From NCBI GenBank assembly GCA_017960415.1, contig JAGCZE010000058.1, forward strand, positions 1 through 5,620: a stretch of DNA of 5,620 bases, read 5' to 3'. The translations under genes and the position numbers were made by a program. A model generated the notes under the pieces. The model did no database searches and had not been told where the DNA came from. It was given only the letters and a program-made list of their open reading frames with translations. Numbering within the stretch: the stretch's first letter is position 1; each line of letters opens with the position of its first letter. Positions 1 to 5,620 of the stretch are shown here, piece after piece. The DNA comes from Lachnospiraceae bacterium. GTDB taxonomy: Bacteria; Bacillota_A; Clostridia; Lachnospirales; Lachnospiraceae.

Positions 1-238
1 CCTTCGCAGCGAACCACTGCGCCGTAAATGAAAAGGCTATGCCCAGCACCGCCAGTGCGATCAGCATCAGGAAGCATTTGACAATGTAGCTTTTATCCGC
101 ATTGCCGATGCCTTCATTGATGATCGCCGCCACTATAAGCGGCACGAGCAGATCCATGCCTGATTCAAGCAGCTTGAACGCCGGCGCAAGGATCGACTCC
201 TTTGTGTATTTTTTCAGATAACCCAGTATTCTTTTCAT
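1..238 (-). CDS. ABC exporter, N-terminal part of the membrane domain (partial)
   Basis: This is the first 79 codons of a protein that continues past the left edge. It begins MKRILGYLKKY, a short basic amphipathic start. A hydrophobic stretch at about residues 23-40 (LLESGMDLLVPLIVAAI) and a second at about 52-75 (YIVKCFLMLIALAVLGIAF) look like transmembrane helices 1 and 2 of a type I ABC exporter fused to its ATPase (MsbA/MdlB/LmrA-like, ABC_membrane domain). The pattern of a basic start, 'LVPLIVAAIINEGI' and a second helix is typical of clostridial multidrug-type half-transporters, which usually work as heterodimers encoded by adjacent genes. The substrate cannot be told, and the ATPase domain is outside the window. 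The start is fixed: an in-frame TAG lies 18 bases upstream, and AAAGGCGG sits just before the ATG. The gene overlaps the preceding 20-codon mini-ORF by ATGA, which suggests translational coupling. Confidence 0.8.
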   Translation of the reverse strand, partial: MKRILGYLKKYTKESILAPAFKLLESGMDLLVPLIVAAIINEGIGNADKSYIVKCFLMLIALAVLGIAFSFTAQWFAAK

Positions 239-297
239 ACTATCCGCCTTTTTCTATATTTCCAGATTTCTTCTGTTATTTTCAGCCTTCTTTTCAT
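235..297 (-). CDS. 20-residue basic mini-ORF overlapping the ABC exporter start
   Basis: This short frame runs from ATG at 297 to TGA at 235-237 and encodes 20 residues, starting MKRRL and ending RKRRIV. It is highly basic and has no membrane segment. An AAGGCCGG sequence a few bases before the ATG could serve as ribosome binding site. It lies 19 bases after the radical SAM stop, and its TGA overlaps the exporter ATG (ATGA), so terminating ribosomes could restart on the exporter. Its first five codons and leader closely match those of the exporter (MKRRL versus MKRIL), so it may be a decayed duplication of the exporter start instead of a selected peptide. I do not recognise a family. Translation is plausible but unproven. 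Confidence 0.4.
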   Translation of the reverse strand: MKRRLKITEEIWKYRKRRIV

Positions 298-314
298 ATT
301 ATCCGGCCTTCGTT
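236..314 (-). repeat. Duplicated translation-initiation region (two near-identical copies, ~59 bp apart)
   Basis: Read on the minus strand, the segment from about 308 to 283 (AAGGCCGGATAATATGAAAA, continuing GAAGGCTG) nearly repeats at about 248 to 224 (AAGGCGGATAGTATGAAAAG, continuing AATACTG). The copies differ by one missing C, one A/G change, and GG versus TA near the end. Each contains a Shine-Dalgarno-like core, a start codon and the codons for MKR. Similarity fades quickly downstream. The first copy starts the 20-codon mini-ORF and the second starts the ABC exporter. Confidence 0.6.
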
Positions 315-316
315 AA

Positions 317-1192
317 TCATTCTTCCAGCCTTCTCCTCAGTGCGTTCAGCACCCTCTTCTTGTCTGCGCTCCACAGGGGCGCGATCAGTGTTTTCTTTGC
401 TCCGTCGCCGGTCAGCCGGTGCACTGTCATATCCGGTGGCAGGATTTTCAGGCACTCCGCCACCAGACCGATATATTCTTCCATTGTCATGCATTCAAAC
501 TTCCCGGCACGGTATTCCGCGGCCAGATCAGTACCCTCGATCACATGCAGCAGCTGCAGCTTGATGCCCTGTACCCCGCTGTCCGCCACATATCTTGCGG
601 TTTCAAGCATTTCTTCCCTTGTTTCCCCTGGAATCCCAAGGATCACATGCGTGATAGTCTCAAGCCCTCGTTTTTTCAGCTCCGCGACGGCCCGGTCATA
701 TACCGGAAGATCATATCCGCGTCTGATATATTCCGCGCTGCGTTCATGTATCGTCTGCAGCCCCAGCTCAACCCATACGGGGTTGATCCGGTTCATTTCC
801 GAGAGCAGCTCCAGCACTTCCTCCGGCAGGCAATCGGGCCTTGTCGCTATCGAAACCGCAACGATATCGGAATGTGCGATCGCCTCACTGTACAGCTCCC
901 GCAATCGCGCGATCGGTGCATAGGTATTTGTAAACGCCTGAAAATACGCAATATACGCCTCAGGCATCTTCGCCGCCACCGCCGCTTTCCCGCGTTCGAT
1001 CTGCTCAGAGACCGACAGTCCGGCATCCGGCGCAAAATCCCCGGAACCGTATCCGGAGCAAAAAATGCAGCCCCTGGTTCCCAATGTCCCATCCCGGTTC
1101 GGGCATGTAAACCCGCCGTTGATCGGGATCTTGTAAACCTTGCACCCGAATCTGCGGCGCAAGTATGTATTCAAATCATTGTAGACAATCAT
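317..1192 (-). CDS. TIGR01212 family radical SAM protein (YhcC/YtqA-like)
   Basis: A 291-residue cytoplasmic radical SAM protein. The [4Fe-4S] cysteines appear as C30, C42 and C45 in NGGFTCPNRDGTLGTRGC-IFC. This C-x11-C-x2-C spacing, with GGFTCPNRDG before it, is characteristic of the TIGR01212 family (COG1242; E. coli YhcC, B. subtilis YtqA) and differs from the usual CxxxCxxC. Further family motifs are YFQAFTNTYA (83-92), ATRPDCLP (116-123), VELGLQT (141-147), HVILGIPGET (182-191) and HRLTGDG (258-264). The family should cleave S-adenosylmethionine reductively, but I know of no firmly established substrate for it. The protein is a little shorter than its roughly 310-residue relatives at both ends. 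The start is fixed because an in-frame TAA immediately precedes the ATG. The ribosome binding site is weak (GGGA about 7-8 bases upstream). It is followed after 19 bases by the mini-ORF and then the ABC exporter, probably in one transcript. Confidence 0.9.
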   Translation of the reverse strand: MIVYNDLNTYLRRRFGCKVYKIPINGGFTCPNRDGTLGTRGCIFCSGYGSGDFAPDAGLSVSEQIERGKAAVAAKMPEAYIAYFQAFTNTYAPIARLRELYSEAIAHSDIVAVSIATRPDCLPEEVLELLSEMNRINPVWVELGLQTIHERSAEYIRRGYDLPVYDRAVAELKKRGLETITHVILGIPGETREEMLETARYVADSGVQGIKLQLLHVIEGTDLAAEYRAGKFECMTMEEYIGLVAECLKILPPDMTVHRLTGDGAKKTLIAPLWSADKKRVLNALRRRLEE

Positions 1193-1220
1193 TTACGCAT
1201 CCCATCTATCCTCATTAAAG

Positions 1221-1336
1221 AATTACTTTTTCCAAAAACGCCTTCCCTTTTGCAGAAATAATGCATTTCCCGAAAACACCTTCCCTTTGTAGAAACAAAA
1301 CATTTCCCGATAAAAGCCTTCCCCTTGAGGGGAAGG
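1221..1336. repeat. Three tandem 38-bp repeat units
   Basis: In plus orientation the core CCTTCCC begins at 1241, 1279 and 1317, an exact 38-base period. Each core is preceded by a TTTCC(C/A)-A-rich block (tttttccaaaaacg, atttcccgaaaaca, atttcccgataaaag). The first two units are followed by tt(t)g(c/t)agaaa. The third unit instead turns into the palindrome CCTTCCCCTTGAGGGGAAGG, which joins the array to the hairpin element beside it. The array fills most of the gap between the phosphodiesterase and radical SAM genes. A frame can be read through it on the minus strand (65 codons from 1386), but that is a by-product of the repeat. Confidence 0.75.
1311..1336 (-). terminator. Possible intrinsic terminator after the phosphodiesterase gene
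   Basis: On the minus strand the 8-bp stem CCTTCCCC/GGGGAAGG with a TCAA loop is followed by CTTTTATC, about 50 bases after the TAG of the phosphodiesterase. The stem is strong, but the T tract is only four bases long, so termination may be partial. The same stem belongs to a dispersed repeat, so its placement could be incidental. Confidence 0.35.
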
Positions 1337-1350
1337 TGGCACGGAGTGCC
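1317..1350. repeat. Two-hairpin palindromic intergenic element
   Basis: Two perfect inverted repeats stand one base apart: CCTTCCCC-TTGA-GGGGAAGG (1317-1336) and GGCAC-GGA-GTGCC (1338-1350), followed by GGATGAGGTGT. I recall this arrangement (a GGGGAAGG palindrome, then a GGCAC/GTGCC-type hairpin, then GGATGAGG) as a dispersed REP-like repeat in many gut Bacillota genomes; this is memory, not a search result. It lies 36 bases after the phosphodiesterase stop codon. It could act as an RNA-stabilising or terminating structure in the minus-strand transcript. Confidence 0.7.
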
Positions 1351-1385
1351 GGATGAGGTGTATTGTTCGTTAACAGGTAGAATCA

Positions 1386-2591
1386 CTAATTTTCAATCAC
1401 AATCAACGGAATGATATACTCCTCCGGTGTCAGCCCGGCATGCACACCCGGCATTTCCTGCGCTTCATAATGTGTTTTGTATATCGATGTGTCCGACACC
1501 GCAACCGCCACAAAATCTCCTATCATTTCCGCCAGTCCGTCCCTGTCCCGGCCTGCGCCGAACAGCTTCGAAGCGATCGTTTCTTCTCTTGTGAGGAGTA
1601 CGAAATCATCTCCGAAATGTTTCTTGAACAATGCGGGAAAGCTCTCCTTATATCCGTCCTTTACAAACAGGTTCAGGGTTCTCGGCTCCAGCGACGGCAG
1701 ACGTTCCAGGCATTCTATTATCTCCGGATGATCAAGGATGCACAGGTTTTTGCTGTCAATATGCCCGTGGTCGGCAATGACAAAGAACAGCGCATCCTTA
1801 AGCCCCGATACGGCTTTCTCAACCTTCTTTTCCAGCTCAACCACCATTTCGTGAGTTTCCGGGCTCTTCGTCCCGGTCCTGTGCATTGTCGAATCGGGTT
1901 CATTCCAGTATGCGTAAATAAACTTTTTCCCGGGTTTGCCGCACAGCTCCCCGATCCTCTGCAAAATAGCGTCAATATCGCCCGGATACGGCGGCATGAA
2001 GGGCATCGAAAAATAAGCCTCCCCACCTGCCTCATTGATCCTGTCGACGACATTCTTATAAGGCGTATACGTAAATCCGGCATTAAATTCAGCCGCCTGC
2101 CCCGCCTTCGCAAGGGAATCCCCGCTCCAGACCGCATTTCCGTCAGCGTCCTTACCGGGAACCGCTCCCTCTTTTTCCCTCAGCTGCTCGGTGTTTTGAA
2201 ATACCGTAACATTCTTACCAAGCTCCGGATAATACATATCCCAGCCGAGCCAGCCGTGTTCGTTCGGATACATCCCGCTCATTACCGACGTTGTGGCCGC
2301 AACCGTTGTCGGCGGATAAACCGAATCAAAGGAACCCGCAAAATGCGACCGGAAGAATCCATCTTTATCAAGATGTTTCTCCAGGATCGAAGTTCCGAGG
2401 GCATCAAGCAAAAGGATCACGACATTTTTATGATTCTCGGCCAGATATCTGTCCGCTAAAGCAAGAGTCCCGTGCAGTGTCCCGGCACCGAATTTCTTTA
2501 ATATCGAATTTGCCAGATTTACCAGGCAGTTATTGTAATCGGGAAGCTGCGGCAATGCCGCATTTACATTATTAATCGTTCTATCATCCAT
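1386..2591 (-). CDS. Alkaline-phosphatase-superfamily phosphodiesterase (type I phosphodiesterase / NPP-like)
   Basis: A 401-residue protein with the metal and nucleophile motifs of the PF01663 phosphodiesterase/nucleotide pyrophosphatase group. In order: LLLDALG with D63; PPTTVAATTS with candidate nucleophile T96 (T95 is adjacent); MYPNEHGWLGWD (107-118); YWNEPDSTMH with D233 and H237; IADHGH with D274 and H275; and GVHAG with H384. These supply the expected two-metal set (D, T, D/H and D/H, D, H). Family members hydrolyse phosphomono- or phosphodiesters; the substrate here is unknown. No signal peptide or membrane anchor is visible, so it is probably cytoplasmic. I place the start at ATG 2591 because GAGG lies six bases upstream. 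A GTG at 2615 is in frame and would add eight residues, but it has no clear ribosome binding site. The gene is separated from the ATPase gene by about 160 bases and followed by palindromic repeats. Confidence 0.85.
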   Translation of the reverse strand: MDDRTINNVNAALPQLPDYNNCLVNLANSILKKFGAGTLHGTLALADRYLAENHKNVVILLLDALGTSILEKHLDKDGFFRSHFAGSFDSVYPPTTVAATTSVMSGMYPNEHGWLGWDMYYPELGKNVTVFQNTEQLREKEGAVPGKDADGNAVWSGDSLAKAGQAAEFNAGFTYTPYKNVVDRINEAGGEAYFSMPFMPPYPGDIDAILQRIGELCGKPGKKFIYAYWNEPDSTMHRTGTKSPETHEMVVELEKKVEKAVSGLKDALFFVIADHGHIDSKNLCILDHPEIIECLERLPSLEPRTLNLFVKDGYKESFPALFKKHFGDDFVLLTREETIASKLFGAGRDRDGLAEMIGDFVAVAVSDTSIYKTHYEAQEMPGVHAGLTPEEYIIPLIVIEN

Positions 2592-2753
2592 ATAAAACCT
2601 CAACCGTTCCTGCACTTTTCATGTCCGCATCGCATTATCTACGTTCGGATGTTAATATGTTTCACTTCCTGTAACATTTTTCTGCAGCTTTTCTTTGTAC
2701 TTGCTGCATCTGACATATCAAGAGAAAGAGCATTTATGTATAAGATTTTTGTT
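2592..2753. other. Intergenic gap between the ATPase and phosphodiesterase genes
   Basis: This 162-base gap has no convincing gene, terminator or promoter. It holds a 6-bp inverted repeat, TGCAGC (2683-2688) and GCTGCA (2703-2708), with a 14-base loop and no T tract after it on the minus strand. A GATAAT at 2634-2639 on the minus strand could be a -10 box for the phosphodiesterase, but its best -35 partner (GAAACA, 18-base spacing) is poor. Confidence 0.4.
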
Positions 2754-4061
2754 TTACAGAAAGACTGCCATGTACAGAGGCAGGGTAATAATCCCTTCAT
2801 CACTTACACCAATATTTCCGTCTGCAAACTTATATGCATAAGATATACCGGATTCCTTCTTCATAATGGCACTTAACGAATTAGCTTTTGTATTGCTGCT
2901 TTTAACCTCTATGGGAACAACATTCCCATCCACCTGTATTATAAAATCCAATTCCCGCTTAGTGGTCTCATTTTTATAAAAATATAACTGATAACCTTTT
3001 TTATAAAGAGCATCCGCTATTGCGCATTCATACAGACCACCCTTTGTATTTCCTTCGAGTGTGTTCTCAACTATATGCTGTTTTAACGAGAAGTCCTTCA
3101 TAGAAACAAGCAGAGACAGATCCGTTGTATATGCTCTGAAGAAATCATTACGGGCATAATCATCAAGATCATATTTAACGGTGCTTACCAGCTTACACAA
3201 GTGAATCATGTCAGCCCTCAGAAGCCAATCTATGCTGGTATAATACTTTTGTCCTCTGGCGCCATGTTCGATCTCTTTATATTGGAATTTATGGTTCTCT
3301 TTGTCCAACAACTGCTTTGCAAGGGTCAGATAACATTTTTCCGCCTTAACCTTTTCCTCGGCTATGGCATAATGCGCTATATCGTATTGATATCCTAAAA
3401 GAAGACTTCTCTGAACAGTATCTACATCCCGGAAATCCTTTGTATCCAAATACTTTTGTACGGCTTCCGGCATTCCTCCGGTTGCTATATACAACCTGTA
3501 GTAACTCATCAACTGTGTATGGATCGCTTTGGGAATTTCTTTTTTCTCCTTAAGGTATCCGTGGAGCGAGCCGATGATATCTTCGGACAGGCCCATTCCC
3601 CAAAGAAATTCTTCAAAGTCCAGACCATACATTTTTATATAATCAACAGACCCGACCGGATATGAAGATGCCCTCTTATAGTCAATACCCAAAAGCGATC
3701 CGGATGCAATAACATCAAATCCATCATCCATTGCCCAAAACTTTAATGAAGTGATCGCTTCTTCGCATTCCTGTATCTCGTCAAGAAAGATCATAGTCTT
3801 GCCGGGAACTATTTTTTTATCCGGGAAACGAAATCGCAATGCCATAACCATATTTTCAACGGTAAGATCACCGGAGAAGACTTCTGCGGCAGATGGTGTT
3901 TGCTTGAAATTAATTTCAACCACTTCCTCATACTTTTCTTCGGCAAATCTCTCTATGGCAAAAGTTTTTCCCGTCTGTCTGGCTCCCTGAACGATCAAAC
4001 ACTTCTTATGCTTATGTGTGGCCCAATCCTCAAGTAATCTGCTGACTTTTCTTTTTAACAC
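2754..4061 (-). CDS. AAA family ATPase with DUF4143 C-terminal region (AAA_14 type)
   Basis: A 435-residue cytoplasmic protein of the AAA_14-DUF4143 group, a large family of single-gene ATPases common in anaerobes and still functionally undefined. The N-terminal ATPase shows Walker A GARQTGKT (26-33), Walker B TMIFLDEIQ with D94 and E95, and the sensor-like IASGSLLG (118-125). YIATGGMPEAV (191-201) marks entry into the DUF4143 part. The C-terminus has a nuclease-like pattern: E345 in GGLYECAIAD, D372 in RELDFII, and E385/K387 in PIEVKSS. This resembles the PD-(D/E)xK fold often reported for these proteins, though activity cannot be inferred. The start is GTG at 4061, with GGAGG seven bases upstream and no competing ATG. 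Length is normal and no frameshift is seen. The gene is clearly richer in A+T than its neighbours (one sampled row about 37% GC versus about 65% in the radical SAM gene), suggesting separate acquisition. It is transcribed away from the fucosidase and has its own candidate promoter. Confidence 0.9.
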   Translation of the reverse strand: MLKRKVSRLLEDWATHKHKKCLIVQGARQTGKTFAIERFAEEKYEEVVEINFKQTPSAAEVFSGDLTVENMVMALRFRFPDKKIVPGKTMIFLDEIQECEEAITSLKFWAMDDGFDVIASGSLLGIDYKRASSYPVGSVDYIKMYGLDFEEFLWGMGLSEDIIGSLHGYLKEKKEIPKAIHTQLMSYYRLYIATGGMPEAVQKYLDTKDFRDVDTVQRSLLLGYQYDIAHYAIAEEKVKAEKCYLTLAKQLLDKENHKFQYKEIEHGARGQKYYTSIDWLLRADMIHLCKLVSTVKYDLDDYARNDFFRAYTTDLSLLVSMKDFSLKQHIVENTLEGNTKGGLYECAIADALYKKGYQLYFYKNETTKRELDFIIQVDGNVVPIEVKSSNTKANSLSAIMKKESGISYAYKFADGNIGVSDEGIITLPLYMAVFL

Positions 4062-4094
4062 GATTCGACCTCCAATAGATATATTGACGATACC

Positions 4095-4123
4095 ATTTTA
4101 CACCCAAATCAACATTTTGGAAA
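4095..4123 (-). promoter_or_regulatory. Candidate promoter of the DUF4143 ATPase gene
   Basis: On the minus strand TTTCCA (4123-4118; four of six matches to TTGACA) is followed after 17 bases by TAAAAT (4100-4095; five of six matches to TATAAT). This would place the transcript start about 25-30 bases before the GTG, leaving a short leader with the GGAGG site. One copy of the AAAATGTTGAT repeat falls inside the spacer. Confidence 0.45.
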
Positions 4124-4151
4124 GTCTTTTTGTTGGGTTTATCAACATTTT
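4108..4151. repeat. Paired ATCAACATTTT repeats, possible operator of the ATPase gene
   Basis: ATCAACATTTT occurs at 4108-4118 and again at 4141-4151, 33 bases apart in the same orientation. The copies have opposite-polarity neighbours: ACCCAA before the first and TTGGGT before the second, so the pair is also partly an inverted repeat (CCCAA...TTGGG). One copy is in the spacer of the candidate ATPase promoter and the other just upstream of its -35. This placement suits a repressor site, possibly for self-control, but no regulator is identified. Confidence 0.4.
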
Positions 4152-4199
4152 CGAATTATAGTCCTGTATAATATACCATTGAGAAAAAGTCTTGATGAT

Positions 4200-4238
4200 A
4201 TTTTCATCTGAAAATGATTACTATCTTGACGAATTCGT
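4200..4238. promoter_or_regulatory. Two palindromes at the fucosidase promoter, possible operators
   Basis: ATTTTCATCTGAAAAT (4200-4215) is a 7-bp inverted repeat with a two-base centre, directly upstream of the -35 position. ACGAATTCGT (4229-4238) is a perfect 10-bp palindrome inside the spacer, one base from the TATAAT box. Sugar-utilisation genes are often controlled by LacI-, GntR- or AraC-type regulators at such positions. That is an inference; no regulator gene lies in the window. Confidence 0.4.
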
Positions 4239-4245
4239 GTATAAT
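4217..4245 (+). promoter_or_regulatory. Candidate promoter of the fucosidase gene
   Basis: TATAAT at 4240-4245 is a perfect -10 box. The -35 position with 17-base spacing holds ATTACT (4217-4222), a poor match, which suits a gene needing an activator or tightly repressed. A TTGACG at 4226-4231 is only eight bases from the -10 and cannot be its -35. The leader would be about 85 bases long, ending in GGAGGT at 4327-4332, six bases before the fucosidase ATG. Confidence 0.45.
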
Positions 4246-4338
4246 AAGGTATGGGTTGAAATGTCGGATAACTTTCGCTGAGCCTGCCCGGATTCGGCGA
4301 ATTCATCAGAGAGCAGATACGCTGACGGAGGTAAATAC

Positions 4339-5620
4339 ATGGGCACATTCAAGCAGGACTATTTAAAAAAGATCGAAGATTGTATAGCGCAGGGGCGCTA
4401 CAAGGATACCTGGGAATCGCTGTCGCAGTACCGCGTCCCGGAGGCATACAAAGACCTGAAATTCGGTATTTTCATCCATTGGGGGATCTTTTCGGTGCCT
4501 GCCTTCGCCAATGAGTGGTATTCCCGCAATATGTACATCGAGGGCAGCCGCGAATTTGAGCACCACGTAAAAACCTACGGACCGCACAAAAGTTTCGGTT
4601 ACAAGGATTTCATACCGATGTTCACAGCCGATAAATTCAACGCCGATGAATGGACAGATCTGTTTAAGGAATCCGGTGCCCAGTATATGGTCCCGGTTGC
4701 GGAGCATCACGACGGCTTCCAGATGTACGGCAGCGAGCTTTCACGCTGGAATTGCGTTGAAATGGGCCCCCGTCGCAACATTCTGAAGGAGCTTTCGGAC
4801 TCGGCCCGCAGCAAGGGGATCGTCGCCGGCTGTTCCAACCATCGCGTAGAGCACTGGTTCTTCATGGGACACGGCCGCACTTTCGAGAGCGACATTACCG
4901 ACCATGAAATCGAAGGCGATTTCTATTGGCCTGCCATGCCCGAAAGGGATCATTTCGACTCCTTCAGCGAGCCCGTACCGGGTGCGGATTTCATGGAAGA
5001 CTGGCTCGTACGCTGCTGTGAGATCGTTGACAAATACTGCCCTTCGATCTTCTACTTTGACTGGTGGATCCATCACAGCGCGGTCAAACCCTATCTGCGC
5101 AAATTCGCCGCTTATTACTACAACCGTGCTGAAGAGGCCGGACGTATGGCGGTCATCAATTATAAACATGACGCATTTGCCTTCGGGACCGCGGTTGTGG
5201 ACATAGAACGCGGCAAATTTGCCGATGTCAAGCCCTATGTATGGCAGACAGACACGTCCGTTGCCTATAATTCGTGGTGCTATACGACCGAAAATCAATA
5301 CAAGAGGCCCGTCAACATCGTTCAGAATCTCGTGGATATCGTCAGCAAGAACGGCCGTCTGCTCTTAAATATCGGTCCGAAGGCCGACGGAACCATTCCC
5401 GACGAAGATGCCTCGATCCTGCGTGCCATCGGCAAATGGCTGAAAATTAACGGCGAAGCGATCTACAGCTCCACCGTTTGGCGTTACAGCGCCGAAGGCC
5501 CTACAAAGACCATAGAAGGACAGTTCGGCGATTCCTCACAGCCCGAATTTTCGAGCGAAGACATCCGCTTCACCTGTGCGAACGGCTGCATTTACGCGAT
5601 CGTTCTGAAATGGCCCGAAA
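4339..5620 (+). CDS. Alpha-L-fucosidase, glycoside hydrolase family 29 (C-terminus beyond the window)
   Basis: The first 427 codons of a GH29 alpha-L-fucosidase, which releases L-fucose from fucosylated glycans with retention of configuration. Visible motifs: KFGIFIHWGIFSVPAFANEW (41-60) with fucose-contacting H47 and W48; MVPVAEHHDGF (117-127) with H123 and H124; and FYFDWW (238-243), where D241 is the likely nucleophile. VVDIERG (286-292) has E290 as candidate acid/base by analogy with related clostridial sequences, and NGRLLLNIGPKADGT (338-352) closes the barrel. From about residue 372 (GEAIYSSTVW) begins the usual C-terminal beta domain, cut off by the window edge. No signal peptide, anchor or carbohydrate-binding module is seen, so the enzyme should be cytoplasmic and act on imported short oligosaccharides. 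The start is well supported by GGAGGT six bases upstream. No neighbouring fucose transport or catabolic gene is present; these may lie downstream. Confidence 0.93.
   Translation, partial: MGTFKQDYLKKIEDCIAQGRYKDTWESLSQYRVPEAYKDLKFGIFIHWGIFSVPAFANEWYSRNMYIEGSREFEHHVKTYGPHKSFGYKDFIPMFTADKFNADEWTDLFKESGAQYMVPVAEHHDGFQMYGSELSRWNCVEMGPRRNILKELSDSARSKGIVAGCSNHRVEHWFFMGHGRTFESDITDHEIEGDFYWPAMPERDHFDSFSEPVPGADFMEDWLVRCCEIVDKYCPSIFYFDWWIHHSAVKPYLRKFAAYYYNRAEEAGRMAVINYKHDAFAFGTAVVDIERGKFADVKPYVWQTDTSVAYNSWCYTTENQYKRPVNIVQNLVDIVSKNGRLLLNIGPKADGTIPDEDASILRAIGKWLKINGEAIYSSTVWRYSAEGPTKTIEGQFGDSSQPEFSSEDIRFTCANGCIYAIVLKWPE

Noticed and set aside
419..1261. Long plus-strand frame (280 codons) opposite the radical SAM gene
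   Set aside because: It is antisense to a gene with clear family motifs and shows no recognisable domain; a shadow frame in G+C-rich DNA.
1189..1386. A 65-codon minus-strand frame (GTG start) ending in ATGA overlap with the radical SAM start
   Set aside because: It is read through the 38-bp repeat units and hairpins, its start overlaps the phosphodiesterase stop, and its repeated KGK/KGR-type segments simply reflect the DNA repeat.
1440..2459. Long plus-strand frame (339 codons) opposite the phosphodiesterase
   Set aside because: It is antisense to a gene with a full catalytic motif set, is rich in Arg/His/Ile as typical of shadow frames, and has no recognisable domain.
2683..2708. TGCAGC/GCTGCA inverted repeat as a terminator of the ATPase gene
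   Set aside because: The stem is only six base pairs, the loop is 14 bases, and no T tract follows on the minus strand.
4167..4172. A second TATAAT on the plus strand, about 70 bases upstream of the preferred fucosidase -10
   Set aside because: The matching -35 position (AACATT) shows almost no agreement with consensus, and the box would give an unusually long leader.
4292..4302. ATTCGGCGAAT odd palindrome in the fucosidase leader
   Set aside because: It is too short to fold stably and has no partner site; probably chance.
4741..5298. Minus-strand frame of 185 codons opposite the fucosidase
   Set aside because: It is the reverse complement of a clear GH29 coding region and has no domain of its own.

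Overview
The window looks like chromosomal DNA from a gut-type Clostridia bacterium (Bacillota, perhaps Lachnospiraceae or Oscillospiraceae). That is an inference from GGAGG ribosome binding sites, GTG starts, the look of the encoded proteins, and a GGGGAAGG/GGCAC-type palindromic intergenic repeat of a kind I associate with such genomes. No mobile element, CRISPR array, rRNA or tRNA was seen.

Layout. Bases 1-4061 are read leftward on the minus strand and 4339-5620 rightward on the plus strand, with a divergent control region at 4062-4338. In minus-strand transcription order: a DUF4143-type AAA ATPase (4061-2754, GTG start); an alkaline-phosphatase-superfamily phosphodiesterase (2591-1386); a repeat-filled gap with three 38-bp units and two hairpins (1221-1350); a TIGR01212/YhcC-type radical SAM protein (1192-317); a 20-codon basic mini-ORF (297-235); and the N-terminal 79 codons of an ABC exporter (238-1, running off the left edge). 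The mini-ORF overlaps the exporter start by ATGA, and its initiation region is a near copy of the exporter's own. On the plus strand is a GH29 alpha-L-fucosidase (4339 to the right edge), complete at its N-terminus and lacking its C-terminal end.

How the genes relate. The radical SAM gene, mini-ORF and ABC gene are tightly packed and probably one transcript. The phosphodiesterase and the ATPase each look like separate units: the first ends in a hairpin with a short T tract, and the second has its own candidate promoter. The ATPase gene and its leader are visibly richer in A+T than the flanking genes, which suggests separate acquisition. The fucosidase has no signal peptide, so it should act on fucosylated oligosaccharides after import. 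I see no evidence that the five main genes form one pathway, and no wholly new multi-gene system. The points most worth a second look are the duplicated initiation region with its coupled mini-ORF, the exactly spaced 38-bp repeat array, and the palindromes overlapping the two divergent promoters.
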